This document shows positions 1 to 6,359 of a DNA stretch of 6,681 bases, one piece after another. A model generated the notes under the pieces. It had not been told where the DNA came from and did no database searches. It saw nothing but the letters and a program-made list of their open reading frames with translations. The translations under genes were made by a program, and so were the position numbers. How positions within the stretch are numbered: position 1 is the stretch's first letter; the number at the start of each line of letters is the position of its first letter. Source of the stretch: Pseudopedobacter sp. (GTDB lineage Bacteria > Bacteroidota > Bacteroidia > Sphingobacteriales > Sphingobacteriaceae); NCBI GenBank assembly GCA_014378285.1, contig JACMNZ010000413.1:1-6681 (forward strand). The letters are read 5' to 3'.

Positions 1-9
1 AGACTATTT

Positions 10-1314
10 TTAGATAATCTTGAAAGTAGTGCCCTTATTTATCTCGGAATAGACCTCAATTTTTAAATCGTGATAAACAACAATACTTTTTACAATAGCG
101 AGCCCTAATCCAAACCCAATATTTTCTTGCAGGTTTGTTTTCTCAAAGCGGTTGAAAATAAAAGCCAGGTCTGCTTCGGGAATCCCAATTCCAGTATCGG
201 CTATGATAATCTCGTAAGTCCCATCGTTTAAATTCCTGTTTTCGATAGTAATACTTCCTCCTTCACGATTAAATTTGATCGCGTTATGGATAAGGTTAAA
301 AAATAACTGAAATATCAAATCTCTGTTTACGTTATCTAATGTTGCCTCTTTCGAAACCTTAAGGTGGATTTGTAGGTGCTTTTCTTCTAAGCGATGACTA
401 ATTTCATCTATGATCTCCGTTAATAGCTTAAATAAGTTAATATTTTCTTTTTTAATAAATTGCTCGTTCTCAATTCTGGATATTAGTAATAAAGACCGTG
501 TAATATTTTTTAATCTACTTACTGTTTTCATCATTTCTACAATCGCAATTGATGATGTTTCGCTCAAATTTTCGTCAATAAGCAAATTCTCCATTTTGCT
601 CTGGAGCACACTTATTGGAGTCATCAACTCATGAGAAGCGTTAGACGTGAACTCTCTTTCTTTGTAAAAAGCATCGTTAATTTGGCTCATCAAACGAATT
701 AAAGACTCATCTAAGTATTTAAAATCTGTTGTGCCTGTGCTTATTCTTATTTGTTCCACTTTGAAGGGGAATTTACTATTTACTAATCTCGTCTTTATGA
801 TTTTTGATAACGGTCGGATGATTATACGGATAAAAGTGAGGTCAATTAGTATGGTGAGTGCAATCAATGCAAAAAGCACATATAATGCAAATCGTTGTAA
901 AGGTTTATCATATTGATTACTGTTTTCAGTAGTCTTACCAATCTCTAACAAATAATTTTTGTTTCCATTTTTAAAGGTATAGCTTAAAACCCTGTAATTT
1001 AACGTGTCACTTTCAATCAACCGTTTAGAGTTTGTAATGGTATCCATCTTAAATTTTAATGCAACGGGTGATAGCGCAATAAATTCTTCTTTAAGCATGG
1101 TGTAACTACCATAAGTCTCATCTCCTTGAAAGTAATAATCCAAACCTTTTTTTTGGATAATGCCAAGTACTTTTTTTTTCTGTTTTTTTAAGGTATATGT
1201 GGTATATTTTGAGCCAATTTGTTTAATTAAAAATGGTAATGCCAGTAGAAACAATAAAACAACTACCAGCTTTGAGCTGGTAATGAATAGTGTAAGTTTG
1301 GTAGATAATTTCAT
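10..1314 (-). CDS. Two-component sensor histidine kinase (HisKA/HATPase_c), inner membrane
   Basis: A complete 434-aa sensor kinase that should autophosphorylate and pass phosphate to the response regulator encoded just upstream. Two membrane helices (about residues 10-32 and 142-166) flank a periplasmic sensor region of about 110 residues that matches no domain I recognise. The H-box reads ASHELMTPI with phospho-acceptor His228. The N-box is NLIHNAIKFN (N340, N344), the G1 box DTGIGI starts at D373, the F-box FNRF lies near 387-390, and the G2 box GFGLGLAIV is at 400-408. All catalytic motifs are intact. After helix 2 there is only a HAMP-like RPL stretch, so a full HAMP domain is uncertain. 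The ATG overlaps the regulator's TGA in an ATGA (1311-1314), implying translational coupling. It is the last gene of the operon inside the window; the stop lies 9 nt from the left edge, so later genes cannot be excluded. Its ligand is unknown. Confidence 0.95.
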   Translation of the reverse strand: MKLSTKLTLFITSSKLVVVLLFLLALPFLIKQIGSKYTTYTLKKQKKKVLGIIQKKGLDYYFQGDETYGSYTMLKEEFIALSPVALKFKMDTITNSKRLIESDTLNYRVLSYTFKNGNKNYLLEIGKTTENSNQYDKPLQRFALYVLFALIALTILIDLTFIRIIIRPLSKIIKTRLVNSKFPFKVEQIRISTGTTDFKYLDESLIRLMSQINDAFYKEREFTSNASHELMTPISVLQSKMENLLIDENLSETSSIAIVEMMKTVSRLKNITRSLLLISRIENEQFIKKENINLFKLLTEIIDEISHRLEEKHLQIHLKVSKEATLDNVNRDLIFQLFFNLIHNAIKFNREGGSITIENRNLNDGTYEIIIADTGIGIPEADLAFIFNRFEKTNLQENIGFGLGLAIVKSIVVYHDLKIEVYSEINKGTTFKII

Positions 1315-1988
1315 GATTTTTTAATTCGGTAACCTACACCACGCACAGTTTCTAACCATTCAGTTGCTGCCCATACATTCAATTTTTTTCTAATGTTTTT
1401 TATATGCGCATCAATATAATTAGAGTCATAATCATCATTCACAAAAGTTCCCCAAATGTGTTCACTAAGTTGCGCCCGAGTTAACACCCGGTTTTTATGC
1501 AAAAGAAGATAGCTTAATAGATCAAATTCTTTGCGGGAAAGTTCTATATTCTGGCCTCCAAAAAAAACAAATCTTTTTGGAAGATCTATTTTAAACTGAC
1601 CAATAGTTAATAGTTCCTCGGTAATGCCAAATTTTCTGCGAGCGATAGCTTGCATCCTAGACTGTAGTTCTAAAAGATAAAACGGTTTAGCCAAATAATC
1701 ATCAGCGCCCAAATCCAAGCCGGCAACACGATCTTTCAAATTACTTCTTGCCGTAATGATGATGTAGGCAGTATTTGGATGGCTTTTTTTTGCATTTTTA
1801 AGAATTTCTAATCCGTCTCCATCTGGCAAACTTAAATCTATCAAAATGAAATCATACTGGTTTAAGCCCAACTTTTCATTTGCCGACTTTACATTGTGGG
1901 CAAGATCACAGAGATAAAAGCTCTTTTTCAAAAAAGAATCTATCTCGTATGCTAACGTTTTTTCGTCTTCAACAATCAAAACTTTCAT
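1311..1988 (-). CDS. OmpR/PhoB-family response regulator (REC + winged-helix DNA-binding domain)
   Basis: A complete 225-aa transcriptional regulator. The receiver domain (about 1-115) has the acidic pair E7/D8, phospho-acceptor D51 in the DLSLPDGDG segment, switch T79 and conserved K101 in AKPF. The OmpR-type winged helix (about 125-222) has the typical SRKEFDLLSYL and NYIDAHIKNIRKKL segments and the C-terminal TVRGVGYRI wing. Length and motif spacing are normal for the family. The start is 11 nt after the outer-membrane protein gene stops. The A-rich region before it has no Shine-Dalgarno, as is usual in Bacteroidota. The partner is the kinase whose ATG overlaps this stop codon. Its likely targets are the tandem 11-bp repeats at 3187-3208 and 3227-3248. 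That link is inferred from family binding habits and gene position, not shown directly. Confidence 0.96.
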   Translation of the reverse strand: MKVLIVEDEKTLAYEIDSFLKKSFYLCDLAHNVKSANEKLGLNQYDFILIDLSLPDGDGLEILKNAKKSHPNTAYIIITARSNLKDRVAGLDLGADDYLAKPFYLLELQSRMQAIARRKFGITEELLTIGQFKIDLPKRFVFFGGQNIELSRKEFDLLSYLLLHKNRVLTRAQLSEHIWGTFVNDDYDSNYIDAHIKNIRKKLNVWAATEWLETVRGVGYRIKKS

Positions 1989-1999
1989 AGATACGTCAA

Positions 2000-2836
2000 T
2001 TAAAACTGATAATAAAAAGCAAGCCCTAAAAAAGATTGTTGATGTTTTAACTCTGCTTGTGCCTTTGGTCCTAAAACGGATAATTGATAGCTAATCTCAG
2101 CAATATAACTCTTCCGACTTAAGCTAAGAGGCATTTTAAAGTTATAAGACATCAGGTTAATATCATTATATGTTGTATTTACGGTGCGATCAGGGTTTTG
2201 CGGGATTTGGAGGCCTTTGCCTTTTCCATTGGCTTGGTCACGCTTTCCTTTTTCTATCACGTAGGTTTCATAAAAATGTTGGGTTCCGGCAGTAAGCTCA
2301 ATTGCTGGTTCAATAAAAATCAAATTTTGTTCATTGAATAATGTCCCTAAACTAATTTCTTTAGAATTATTTAGACTGATAAAAATATCATTTTGTGTAC
2401 CAAAAGCGTAGTTGGTACTAAGGTTGCTTTTAAACCATTTCCAACTATAATTTATCGCTAAATTTATATTATTTTCATTTGCAGCCTGTAGCAATGGAGA
2501 GTTTACTGGAAAAAAAGAGCGTGTATAAGAAATCCCCATGTTAAACCGATCGCTAAAGTCACGATCATATCCTATACCTAGGTCTATTTCGGATAACCCA
2601 GACCCATAATTGAAAAGTTTGTAAGATCCTGCTGCAATATAGATTCCCACAGGAAACCTAACTGTGGCGTTAGCCAATATATAAGGGAGTTTTTCATTAG
2701 TAACCTGACCATAGTAGCTTATATTACTGCTATAAATAGTTGCTAAGGTAAATGTTGTCTTTTTTAAAGAATCTTGTTGCGCTTGTACCTTAATAGCAAC
2801 CATCATTGATAAAATCAGTAACAATCTGAATTTCAT
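2000..2836 (-). CDS. Predicted outer-membrane beta-barrel protein of unknown function
   Basis: A 278-aa exported protein. The signal peptide spans residues 1-19, with a hydrophobic core LLLILSMMVAI and a signal peptidase I site after VQA. The rest alternates polar and hydrophobic/aromatic residues in short segments typical of transmembrane beta strands (for example near 60-75, 84-92, 98-108 and 124-137). It ends in FYYQF, an aromatic C-terminus resembling the BAM recognition signal of barrel proteins. A Gly/Lys-rich segment (about 195-208, containing NGKGKG) is probably an extracellular loop. I do not recognise a named family, and no transport or enzymatic role can be assigned. It sits 9 nt after the small exported protein gene and 11 nt before the regulator gene, so it is almost certainly in one operon with the two-component system. 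It may be an input or a target of that system. Confidence 0.8.
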   Translation of the reverse strand: MKFRLLLILSMMVAIKVQAQQDSLKKTTFTLATIYSSNISYYGQVTNEKLPYILANATVRFPVGIYIAAGSYKLFNYGSGLSEIDLGIGYDRDFSDRFNMGISYTRSFFPVNSPLLQAANENNINLAINYSWKWFKSNLSTNYAFGTQNDIFISLNNSKEISLGTLFNEQNLIFIEPAIELTAGTQHFYETYVIEKGKRDQANGKGKGLQIPQNPDRTVNTTYNDINLMSYNFKMPLSLSRKSYIAEISYQLSVLGPKAQAELKHQQSFLGLAFYYQF

Positions 2837-2845
2837 GTAAATGCT

Positions 2846-3151
2846 TTATGGTTTTTTAATATTTGGTCTGATTATTTTTATTGGTTTTATTTTGATATTA
2901 GGTTTTATAACCACCTGTGGCCGTTCTTGTTTACGGGCTTTTGGTACTTTTATAATAGGTGGCTTATTTGGCTGTTGTTTATCCTGCGGGTCTTCTTTCT
3001 TTATTTCTTCTTTATCATTTTTTTTCTGGTACTTAACCGTATCTGTAAGATTTACAATTTTTACCGGCAAAACATTCCCCAGTCCCGCAAGCGGAAATAA
3101 TGAAACCAAAATCGCTTTAAATAATGTTCTAATGGTGTATGTGTAATTCAT
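2846..3151 (-). CDS. Small exported Lys/Pro/Ile-rich protein, first gene of the two-component operon
   Basis: A 101-aa hypothetical protein. Residues about 8-30 form a hydrophobic segment that could be a signal peptide or an N-terminal membrane anchor; no clear cleavage site or lipobox Cys is visible. The remainder is extremely polar: a Lys/Glu/Asp/Gln-rich stretch (41-62) followed by a basic Pro-rich tail. Within the tail a short unit recurs as IKPNIK (82-87), IKP (88-90) and IRPNIK (94-99). It contains no cysteine. It is probably disordered or extended in the periplasm, or associated with the envelope. It is the first gene after the divergent promoter region, and its stop lies 9 nt before the outer-membrane protein start. 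That position supports it being real rather than the Cys/Phe-rich frame opposite. I recognise no family; a role as accessory or ligand for the sensor is speculation. Confidence 0.72.
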   Translation of the reverse strand: MNYTYTIRTLFKAILVSLFPLAGLGNVLPVKIVNLTDTVKYQKKNDKEEIKKEDPQDKQQPNKPPIIKVPKARKQERPQVVIKPNIKIKPIKIIRPNIKKP

Positions 3152-3170
3152 CGTCTAAAGATAATAATAA

Positions 3171-3208
3171 CAAATATCATAATGCAAGATGAAATTAACA
3201 TGAAATTT
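3171..3208 (-). promoter_or_regulatory. Predicted regulated promoter of the four-gene operon: two 11-bp direct repeats plus -7-like element
   Basis: Read on the minus strand there are two contiguous 11-mers, AAATTTCATGT (3208-3198) and TAATTTCATCT (3197-3187). After 8 nt comes GATATTTG (3178-3171), which matches the Bacteroidota -7 consensus TAnnTTTG at all fixed positions except the first T. The ATG of the small-protein gene follows 19 nt later. The repeats cover roughly the -18 to -40 zone, where an OmpR/PhoB-type activator would sit in place of a -33 element, and no -33 TTG is evident. The repeats are seen directly. That they are the operator of the adjacent regulator is inference. Confidence 0.55.
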
Positions 3209-3226
3209 TATAGTAAAATAAATGGA

Positions 3227-3264
3227 AAATTTCATTTTCATTTCATATTGGCTATGCAATTTTG
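3227..3264 (+). promoter_or_regulatory. Predicted regulated promoter of the DUF4382 lipoprotein unit: mirror copy of the divergent operator
   Basis: On the plus strand the 11-mers AAATTTCATTT (3227-3237) and TCATTTCATAT (3238-3248) abut. They are followed after 8 nt by CAATTTTG (3257-3264), a -7-like element that again differs from TAnnTTTG only at its first base. The layout mirrors the minus-strand promoter exactly. The two 38-nt modules share 27 positions, and 21 of their first 24. The lipoprotein ATG lies 38 nt beyond the -7-like element. Both modules being weak at the same promoter base fits activator dependence. Confidence 0.5.
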
Positions 3265-3302
3265 AATTATAAAAATGTTAAATAATTATTAAATGTAGAG
3301 TT

Positions 3303-4094
3303 ATGAAAAAGAAAATTATGTATGCTGGTTTTGCCTTTTCCTTGATGGGGTTAGCCATTTTGAGTAGTTGTAAAAAAGACAACACAGCAGGAACAACCAA
3401 AGTGCAAATCAGAATGACCGATGCTCCTGGTGCATTTGATCAAATTAACCTTAGTGTGAAAGAAATTGTTCTTTTCTCTGACGGTAAGCCTTATAAATTT
3501 ACTGCCCAATCAAGTGTTTTTAATATTCTTGATTTTAGAATTGGAAGTAGTAAGCCTGATATTTTGGTTGCTTCTGGAGACATGCCAAGTGGCGATATCA
3601 CAGAGATAAGGTTGGTGTTAAATGATAATGGAAATACTATTGTTGTAGGTGGTGTTTCACAACCTCTTACCACGCCAAGTGGCCAATCATCTGGCTGGAA
3701 AGTTAAGCTTACTGAGAATCCAAGCTTAGTGCCAGACGTAACTTATTCTTTATTGTTAGATTTTGATGCTGCTAAATCTATTGTAACTACGGGTAACGGT
3801 AAGTATTTGCTTAAACCTGTTGTACGAGGAATTACTATCGCTACTTCTGGCTTAATATCAGGAACTGTATTGCCTCTAGGTGCCCACCCAGAAGTTTTGG
3901 TTATTGCAGGACAAGATACAGTTGGTACTGTAGCAGACGCCCTAACTGGAAAATATACAGTTGGAGGTCTTAAAGCTGGTACTTATTCTGTTAAATATGC
4001 ACCAGTAACAGGTTACCGAGATAGCACTGTTAGAAATGTAAACGTAAGTTTAGGTCAGAATACCAATTTAGGCATAATCACTTTAAAACAATAA
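3303..4094 (+). CDS. DUF4382 domain-containing lipoprotein with C-terminal carboxypeptidase-regulatory-like domain
   Basis: A 263-aa lipoprotein. The N-terminus is a lipoprotein signal peptide with lipobox LSSC, so Cys23 would be acylated; the following KKDN is typical of Bacteroidota lipoproteins. Residues about 33-176 match my recollection of DUF4382: the opening VQIRMTDAPGAFDQINLSVK, the middle EIRLVLNDNGN (101-111) and the closing block LLDFDAAKSIV to LKPVVRGI (151-177). Residues about 183-262 form a small beta-sandwich of the carboxypeptidase-regulatory type (SGTVLP, TGKYTVGGLKAGTYSV, then a final strand). No catalytic residues are apparent, and the molecular role of DUF4382 is unknown to me. 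It is divergent from the two-component operon and shares its putative operator region. It lies 42 nt upstream of the next plus-strand gene, with no terminator between, so the two probably form one transcript. Confidence 0.9.
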   Translation: MKKKIMYAGFAFSLMGLAILSSCKKDNTAGTTKVQIRMTDAPGAFDQINLSVKEIVLFSDGKPYKFTAQSSVFNILDFRIGSSKPDILVASGDMPSGDITEIRLVLNDNGNTIVVGGVSQPLTTPSGQSSGWKVKLTENPSLVPDVTYSLLLDFDAAKSIVTTGNGKYLLKPVVRGITIATSGLISGTVLPLGAHPEVLVIAGQDTVGTVADALTGKYTVGGLKAGTYSVKYAPVTGYRDSTVRNVNVSLGQNTNLGIITLKQ

Positions 4095-4136
4095 ATAGGT
4101 AAGCGTTTTTATCTATCAAGTTAAAAAGAATCAATC

Positions 4137-4667
4137 ATGAAAAAAATATTTCTGACTCTTCTTGTTGCAGTTGGGCTGTTATCAACCCAATCCTCTGCAC
4201 AAGTGAGTATAAACGCGAATATAGGATCACAGCCCTTATGGGCACCAGTTGGGCATGATTACGTTGAGTATTATTATCTTCCTGAAATTGAAAGCTACTA
4301 TTATGTGCCTAAAAAGCAATTCATTTACATGGATAATAATGGGCGACGTAGTTTTTCTAACGCGTTACCGTCTAGATATAGGGGATATGATTTAGACAGG
4401 GGTTATAAAGTGGTAATTAATTCAAGAGACGCTTATAACAATTTTGATCGTGATCGGGTTAAGTATGCAAAATATAAAAAAGTAAAGAATCAAAAGATCA
4501 TTAGATACAGTAATGACCCGCGTTATTATGAGGTTAAAGGTCATCCACATGGGATGCCACCCGGACAAGCTAAAAAAATATATTCTTCAAAAAGAAGCCA
4601 AAACCAAGGTAACGGTCATGTTAAAGAGCATGGAAATGGTGGAGGAAACGGAAAAGGAAAACATTAA
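4137..4667 (+). CDS. Secreted Tyr-rich hypothetical protein with Gly/Lys/His-rich tail
   Basis: A 176-aa exported protein of unknown function. A signal peptide (1-21) ends in SSA before Gln22. The mature N-terminal half is Tyr/Pro-rich: VGHDYVEYYYLPEIESYYYV (about 38-57), then FIYMDNNGRRSF and LPSRYRGYDLDRGYKVVIN. I recall this pattern from many uncharacterised Sphingobacteriaceae and Flavobacteriia proteins, though I cannot name a family. A basic middle (about 104-131) is followed by HPHGMPPGQAKK (136-147) and a low-complexity tail ending NGKGKH. No lipobox or membrane helix beyond the signal is present. It is probably periplasmic or loosely bound to the cell surface. It follows the DUF4382 gene by 42 nt and precedes a terminator hairpin, so the pair likely forms one unit under the 3227-3264 promoter. 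The NGKGK motif also occurs in the outer-membrane protein of the opposite operon, which may be chance. Confidence 0.8.
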   Translation: MKKIFLTLLVAVGLLSTQSSAQVSINANIGSQPLWAPVGHDYVEYYYLPEIESYYYVPKKQFIYMDNNGRRSFSNALPSRYRGYDLDRGYKVVINSRDAYNNFDRDRVKYAKYKKVKNQKIIRYSNDPRYYEVKGHPHGMPPGQAKKIYSSKRSQNQGNGHVKEHGNGGGNGKGKH

Positions 4668-4789
4668 TTAGTATGGTTTGCAACCCGATGGAGGTTTAGT
4701 GTATTTGCTGATTTTTGTACGGGTTGGTTGGATACAAAAAAAGTTGACAGAATTTTTTTGGCAATGTTGTCATGTTTTATAACACAAAT

Positions 4790-4829
4790 AATCCTGCAAT
4801 CTTATGGCTTGCAGGATTTTGTTTGTTTT
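4790..4829 (+). terminator. Rho-independent terminator of the lipoprotein/secreted-protein unit
   Basis: The perfect 10-bp stem AATCCTGCAA (4790-4799) / TTGCAGGATT (4809-4818) has a 9-nt loop and is followed by a T-rich run (4817-4829, interrupted by two G). It lies 122 nt after the last plus-strand stop. This is the first strong stem-plus-T structure downstream of that gene. Confidence 0.8.
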
Positions 4830-4876
4830 AGATAATCAAGTTTTTTTTGTGCAAAAAAAAACTTGATTATCTAAAA
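4826..4876. repeat. Perfect 23-bp inverted repeat with 5-nt loop
   Basis: The left arm (4826-4848) is TTTTAGATAATCAAG followed by eight T. The right arm (4854-4876) is eight A followed by CTTGATTATCTAAAA. The two pair without mismatch around the loop GTGCA. The T-run lies inside the stem rather than after it, so this is not a canonical terminator in either direction. It nearly abuts the preceding terminator. It could be a backup termination or mRNA 3'-end stabilising structure, a cruciform, or a remnant of a small palindromic repeat family. The sequence alone does not decide. Confidence 0.85.
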
Positions 4877-5166
4877 TTTAGCTTCTATAACAGTACTCTG
4901 ATGGTGTGACAAAAATTATTTTTATAATTTCATTAATTGAAATCATAATAGAAATTAGCTTTCTATAAAGCTCAATAAAAGTGGTATTTTGGTAGTAGAA
5001 GGGTATTACATTAAAAAAATAATTAAAGCCCAAGAGGACGATATTTTAAAAATAAACATCAGGTAAGAATGTTTTTTGCAAATAACAGTAACAAGATTCA
5101 AATTGATCACTTTATCAATTCTTTATTTTATTCAAAATCAATCTAATAAAACCACCAATAATCTCC
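4877..5166. other. AT-rich intergenic stretch with no supported gene
   Basis: About 290 bp between the palindrome and the ychF promoter. No open frame of useful length, tRNA or recognisable RNA family was seen. The only structures are two short hairpins, ATTTCA/TGAAAT near 4928-4944 and AGCTTT/AAAGCT at 4957-4972, of a kind expected in such AT-rich DNA. A loose repeat of TTAGCTTCTATAA near 4878 recurs as TTAGCTTTCTATAA near 4955. Confidence 0.5.
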
Positions 5167-5174
5167 TATATTTG
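5167..5174 (+). promoter_or_regulatory. -7 element of the ychF promoter
   Basis: TATATTTG exactly matches the Bacteroidota -7 consensus TAnnTTTG and is followed by CGCC, a context common in this group. Transcription would begin near 5180, giving a leader of about 70 nt. No convincing -33 TTG element is visible upstream. Confidence 0.65.
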
Positions 5175-5178
5175 CGCC

Positions 5179-5236
5179 AAATTTGAGACATTTTTTCAAA
5201 TTTAAAATGATTTATTTTCCGTAGTGTGATCTACGG
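5179..5236 (+). promoter_or_regulatory. ychF leader with two possible hairpins
   Basis: AAATTTG (5179-5185) can pair with CAAATTT (5197-5203) across an 11-nt loop. CCGTAG (5219-5224) pairs with CTACGG (5231-5236) across TGTGAT. The second stem is unusually G+C-rich for this intergenic region and ends 17 nt before the ychF ATG, where it could affect ribosome access. It may also be a protein-binding palindrome. No known riboswitch class is recognised. Confidence 0.4.
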
Positions 5237-5253
5237 CACAAATTATATAGAAT

Positions 5254-6354
5254 ATGGCTTTACAGTGTGGTATAGTAGGATTACCAAATGTTGGGAAATC
5301 TACATTGTTCAATTGTTTATCAAATGCAAAGGCACAAGCTGCTAATTTTCCTTTTTGTACCATCGAACCCAATATTGGTGTAATTACCGTTCCAGATGAT
5401 CGTTTAACAAAACTTTCTGAATTGGTAAAACCTTTAAAAGTTGTTCCAAATAATATTGAGATTGTTGATATAGCCGGTTTGGTTAAAGGTGCTTCTAAGG
5501 GTGAAGGATTGGGTAATCAATTTTTGGGAAATATTAGAGCTACCAATGCTATTATCCATGTTTTAAGATGTTTTGAGGATGATAATGTGATACATGTGGA
5601 TGGTTCTGTAGATCCAATCAGGGATAAAGAAATTATTGATACAGAATTACAGTTAAAAGATTTGGATACCGTTTCTAAGCGTATCCAAAAGGTAGAAAAA
5701 ATGGCGAAGACTGGTGGAGATAAAGATGCAAAGAGAACCTTTGAAGTTTTATCGATAGTTAAAGCACATTTAGAACAAGGAAAATCTGCCCGTACTGCAC
5801 CAATTTCTGCTGAGGATTTAGAATTTATTGAAGATTTAAGTTTATTGACCGTTAAGCCTGTTCTTTACGTTTGTAATGTGGACGAGCAATCTGTAAATAC
5901 GGGCAATAAATATGTAGATTTAGTTAAGGAAGCTGTAAAAGATGAAGATGCTGAGGTGTTGATCATCTCTGCAAAAATAGAATCTGAAATTGCTGAATTA
6001 GAAGATTATGAGGAAAGAACGATGTTTTTGGATGATTTAGGGCTTAAAGAATCTGGCGTTGCAAAATTGATTAGAGCAGCTTATCGTTTATTAGACCTTT
6101 ATACTTATTTTACTGCTGGCGTACAAGAAGTAAGAGCCTGGACAATTACCAAGGGCTTTACTGCGCCACAAGCAGCGGGAGTAATCCACTCTGATCTTGA
6201 AAAAGGATTTATCAGAGCAGAGGTTATCAAATACAATGATTTTGTAACTTTAGGATCTGAAAATGCCTGTAAAGATGCTGGTAAATTAGGAGTTGAAGGA
6301 AAAACTTATGTTGTGGAAGATGGCGATATTATGCACTTCAGGTTTAACGTTTAA
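5254..6354 (+). CDS. ychF: Redox-regulated P-loop ATPase YchF (Obg/YchF family, OLA1 orthologue)
   Basis: A full-length protein of 366 aa (E. coli YchF has 363). It is a cytosolic, ribosome-associated P-loop NTPase of the TRAFAC class, linked in other bacteria to translation and to negative control of the oxidative stress response. The G1 motif GLPNVGKS is at 9-16. The G3 region DIAGLVKGASKGEGLG begins at D72. The G4 position reads NVDE (208-211) instead of NKxD, the change that gives this family ATP rather than GTP preference. SAKIE (239-243) serves as G5. A helical insertion (about 125-195) and a C-terminal TGS domain (about 282-365) complete the fold. Cys35 in NFPFCTIEPN corresponds to the redox-sensitive Cys35 described for E. 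coli YchF. The ATG at 5254 begins the family-typical MALQCGIVGLPNVGKS. A tRNA gene follows 5 nt after the stop, so the two are probably co-transcribed. Confidence 0.98.
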   Translation: MALQCGIVGLPNVGKSTLFNCLSNAKAQAANFPFCTIEPNIGVITVPDDRLTKLSELVKPLKVVPNNIEIVDIAGLVKGASKGEGLGNQFLGNIRATNAIIHVLRCFEDDNVIHVDGSVDPIRDKEIIDTELQLKDLDTVSKRIQKVEKMAKTGGDKDAKRTFEVLSIVKAHLEQGKSARTAPISAEDLEFIEDLSLLTVKPVLYVCNVDEQSVNTGNKYVDLVKEAVKDEDAEVLIISAKIESEIAELEDYEERTMFLDDLGLKESGVAKLIRAAYRLLDLYTYFTAGVQEVRAWTITKGFTAPQAAGVIHSDLEKGFIRAEVIKYNDFVTLGSENACKDAGKLGVEGKTYVVEDGDIMHFRFNV

Positions 6355-6359
6355 ATATT

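Noticed and set aside
410..634. Plus-strand frame inside the histidine kinase gene
   Set aside because: It is antisense to the conserved HisKA region, with no start signals or family resemblance.
731..916. Plus-strand frame of 61 codons inside the histidine kinase gene
   Set aside because: It is antisense to the second transmembrane region, and its apparent hydrophobicity is a shadow of the coding strand.
2841..3146. Plus-strand 101-codon frame opposite the small exported protein, rich in Phe, Gly and Cys
   Set aside because: It is almost exactly antisense to the minus-strand gene and has an implausible composition (the complement of Lys/Pro-rich codons). The minus frame fits the operon spacing, 9 nt to the next gene.
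3491..3673. Minus-strand frame of 60 codons inside the DUF4382 gene
   Set aside because: It is fully contained in a well-supported domain on the other strand and has no independent evidence.
4681..4726. CAACCCG/CGGGTTG inverted repeat after the secreted-protein gene
   Set aside because: It is a 7-bp stem with a 32-nt loop and no T-run, too weak to call a terminator or RNA element.
4744..4749. TTGACA resembling a sigma-70 -35 box
   Set aside because: No -10 partner lies at 16-18 nt, and Bacteroidota primary sigma factors use a different consensus. It lies in the 3' region of the upstream transcript.
4926..4933. AATTTCAT, identical to the core of the operator 11-mers
   Set aside because: It is a single copy without an 11-bp-spaced partner or a nearby -7 element, so probably chance in AT-rich sequence.
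5069..5146. 25-codon plus-strand open frame upstream of ychF
   Set aside because: It is short and low-complexity, with no promoter or ribosome-binding context, as expected by chance in AT-rich DNA.
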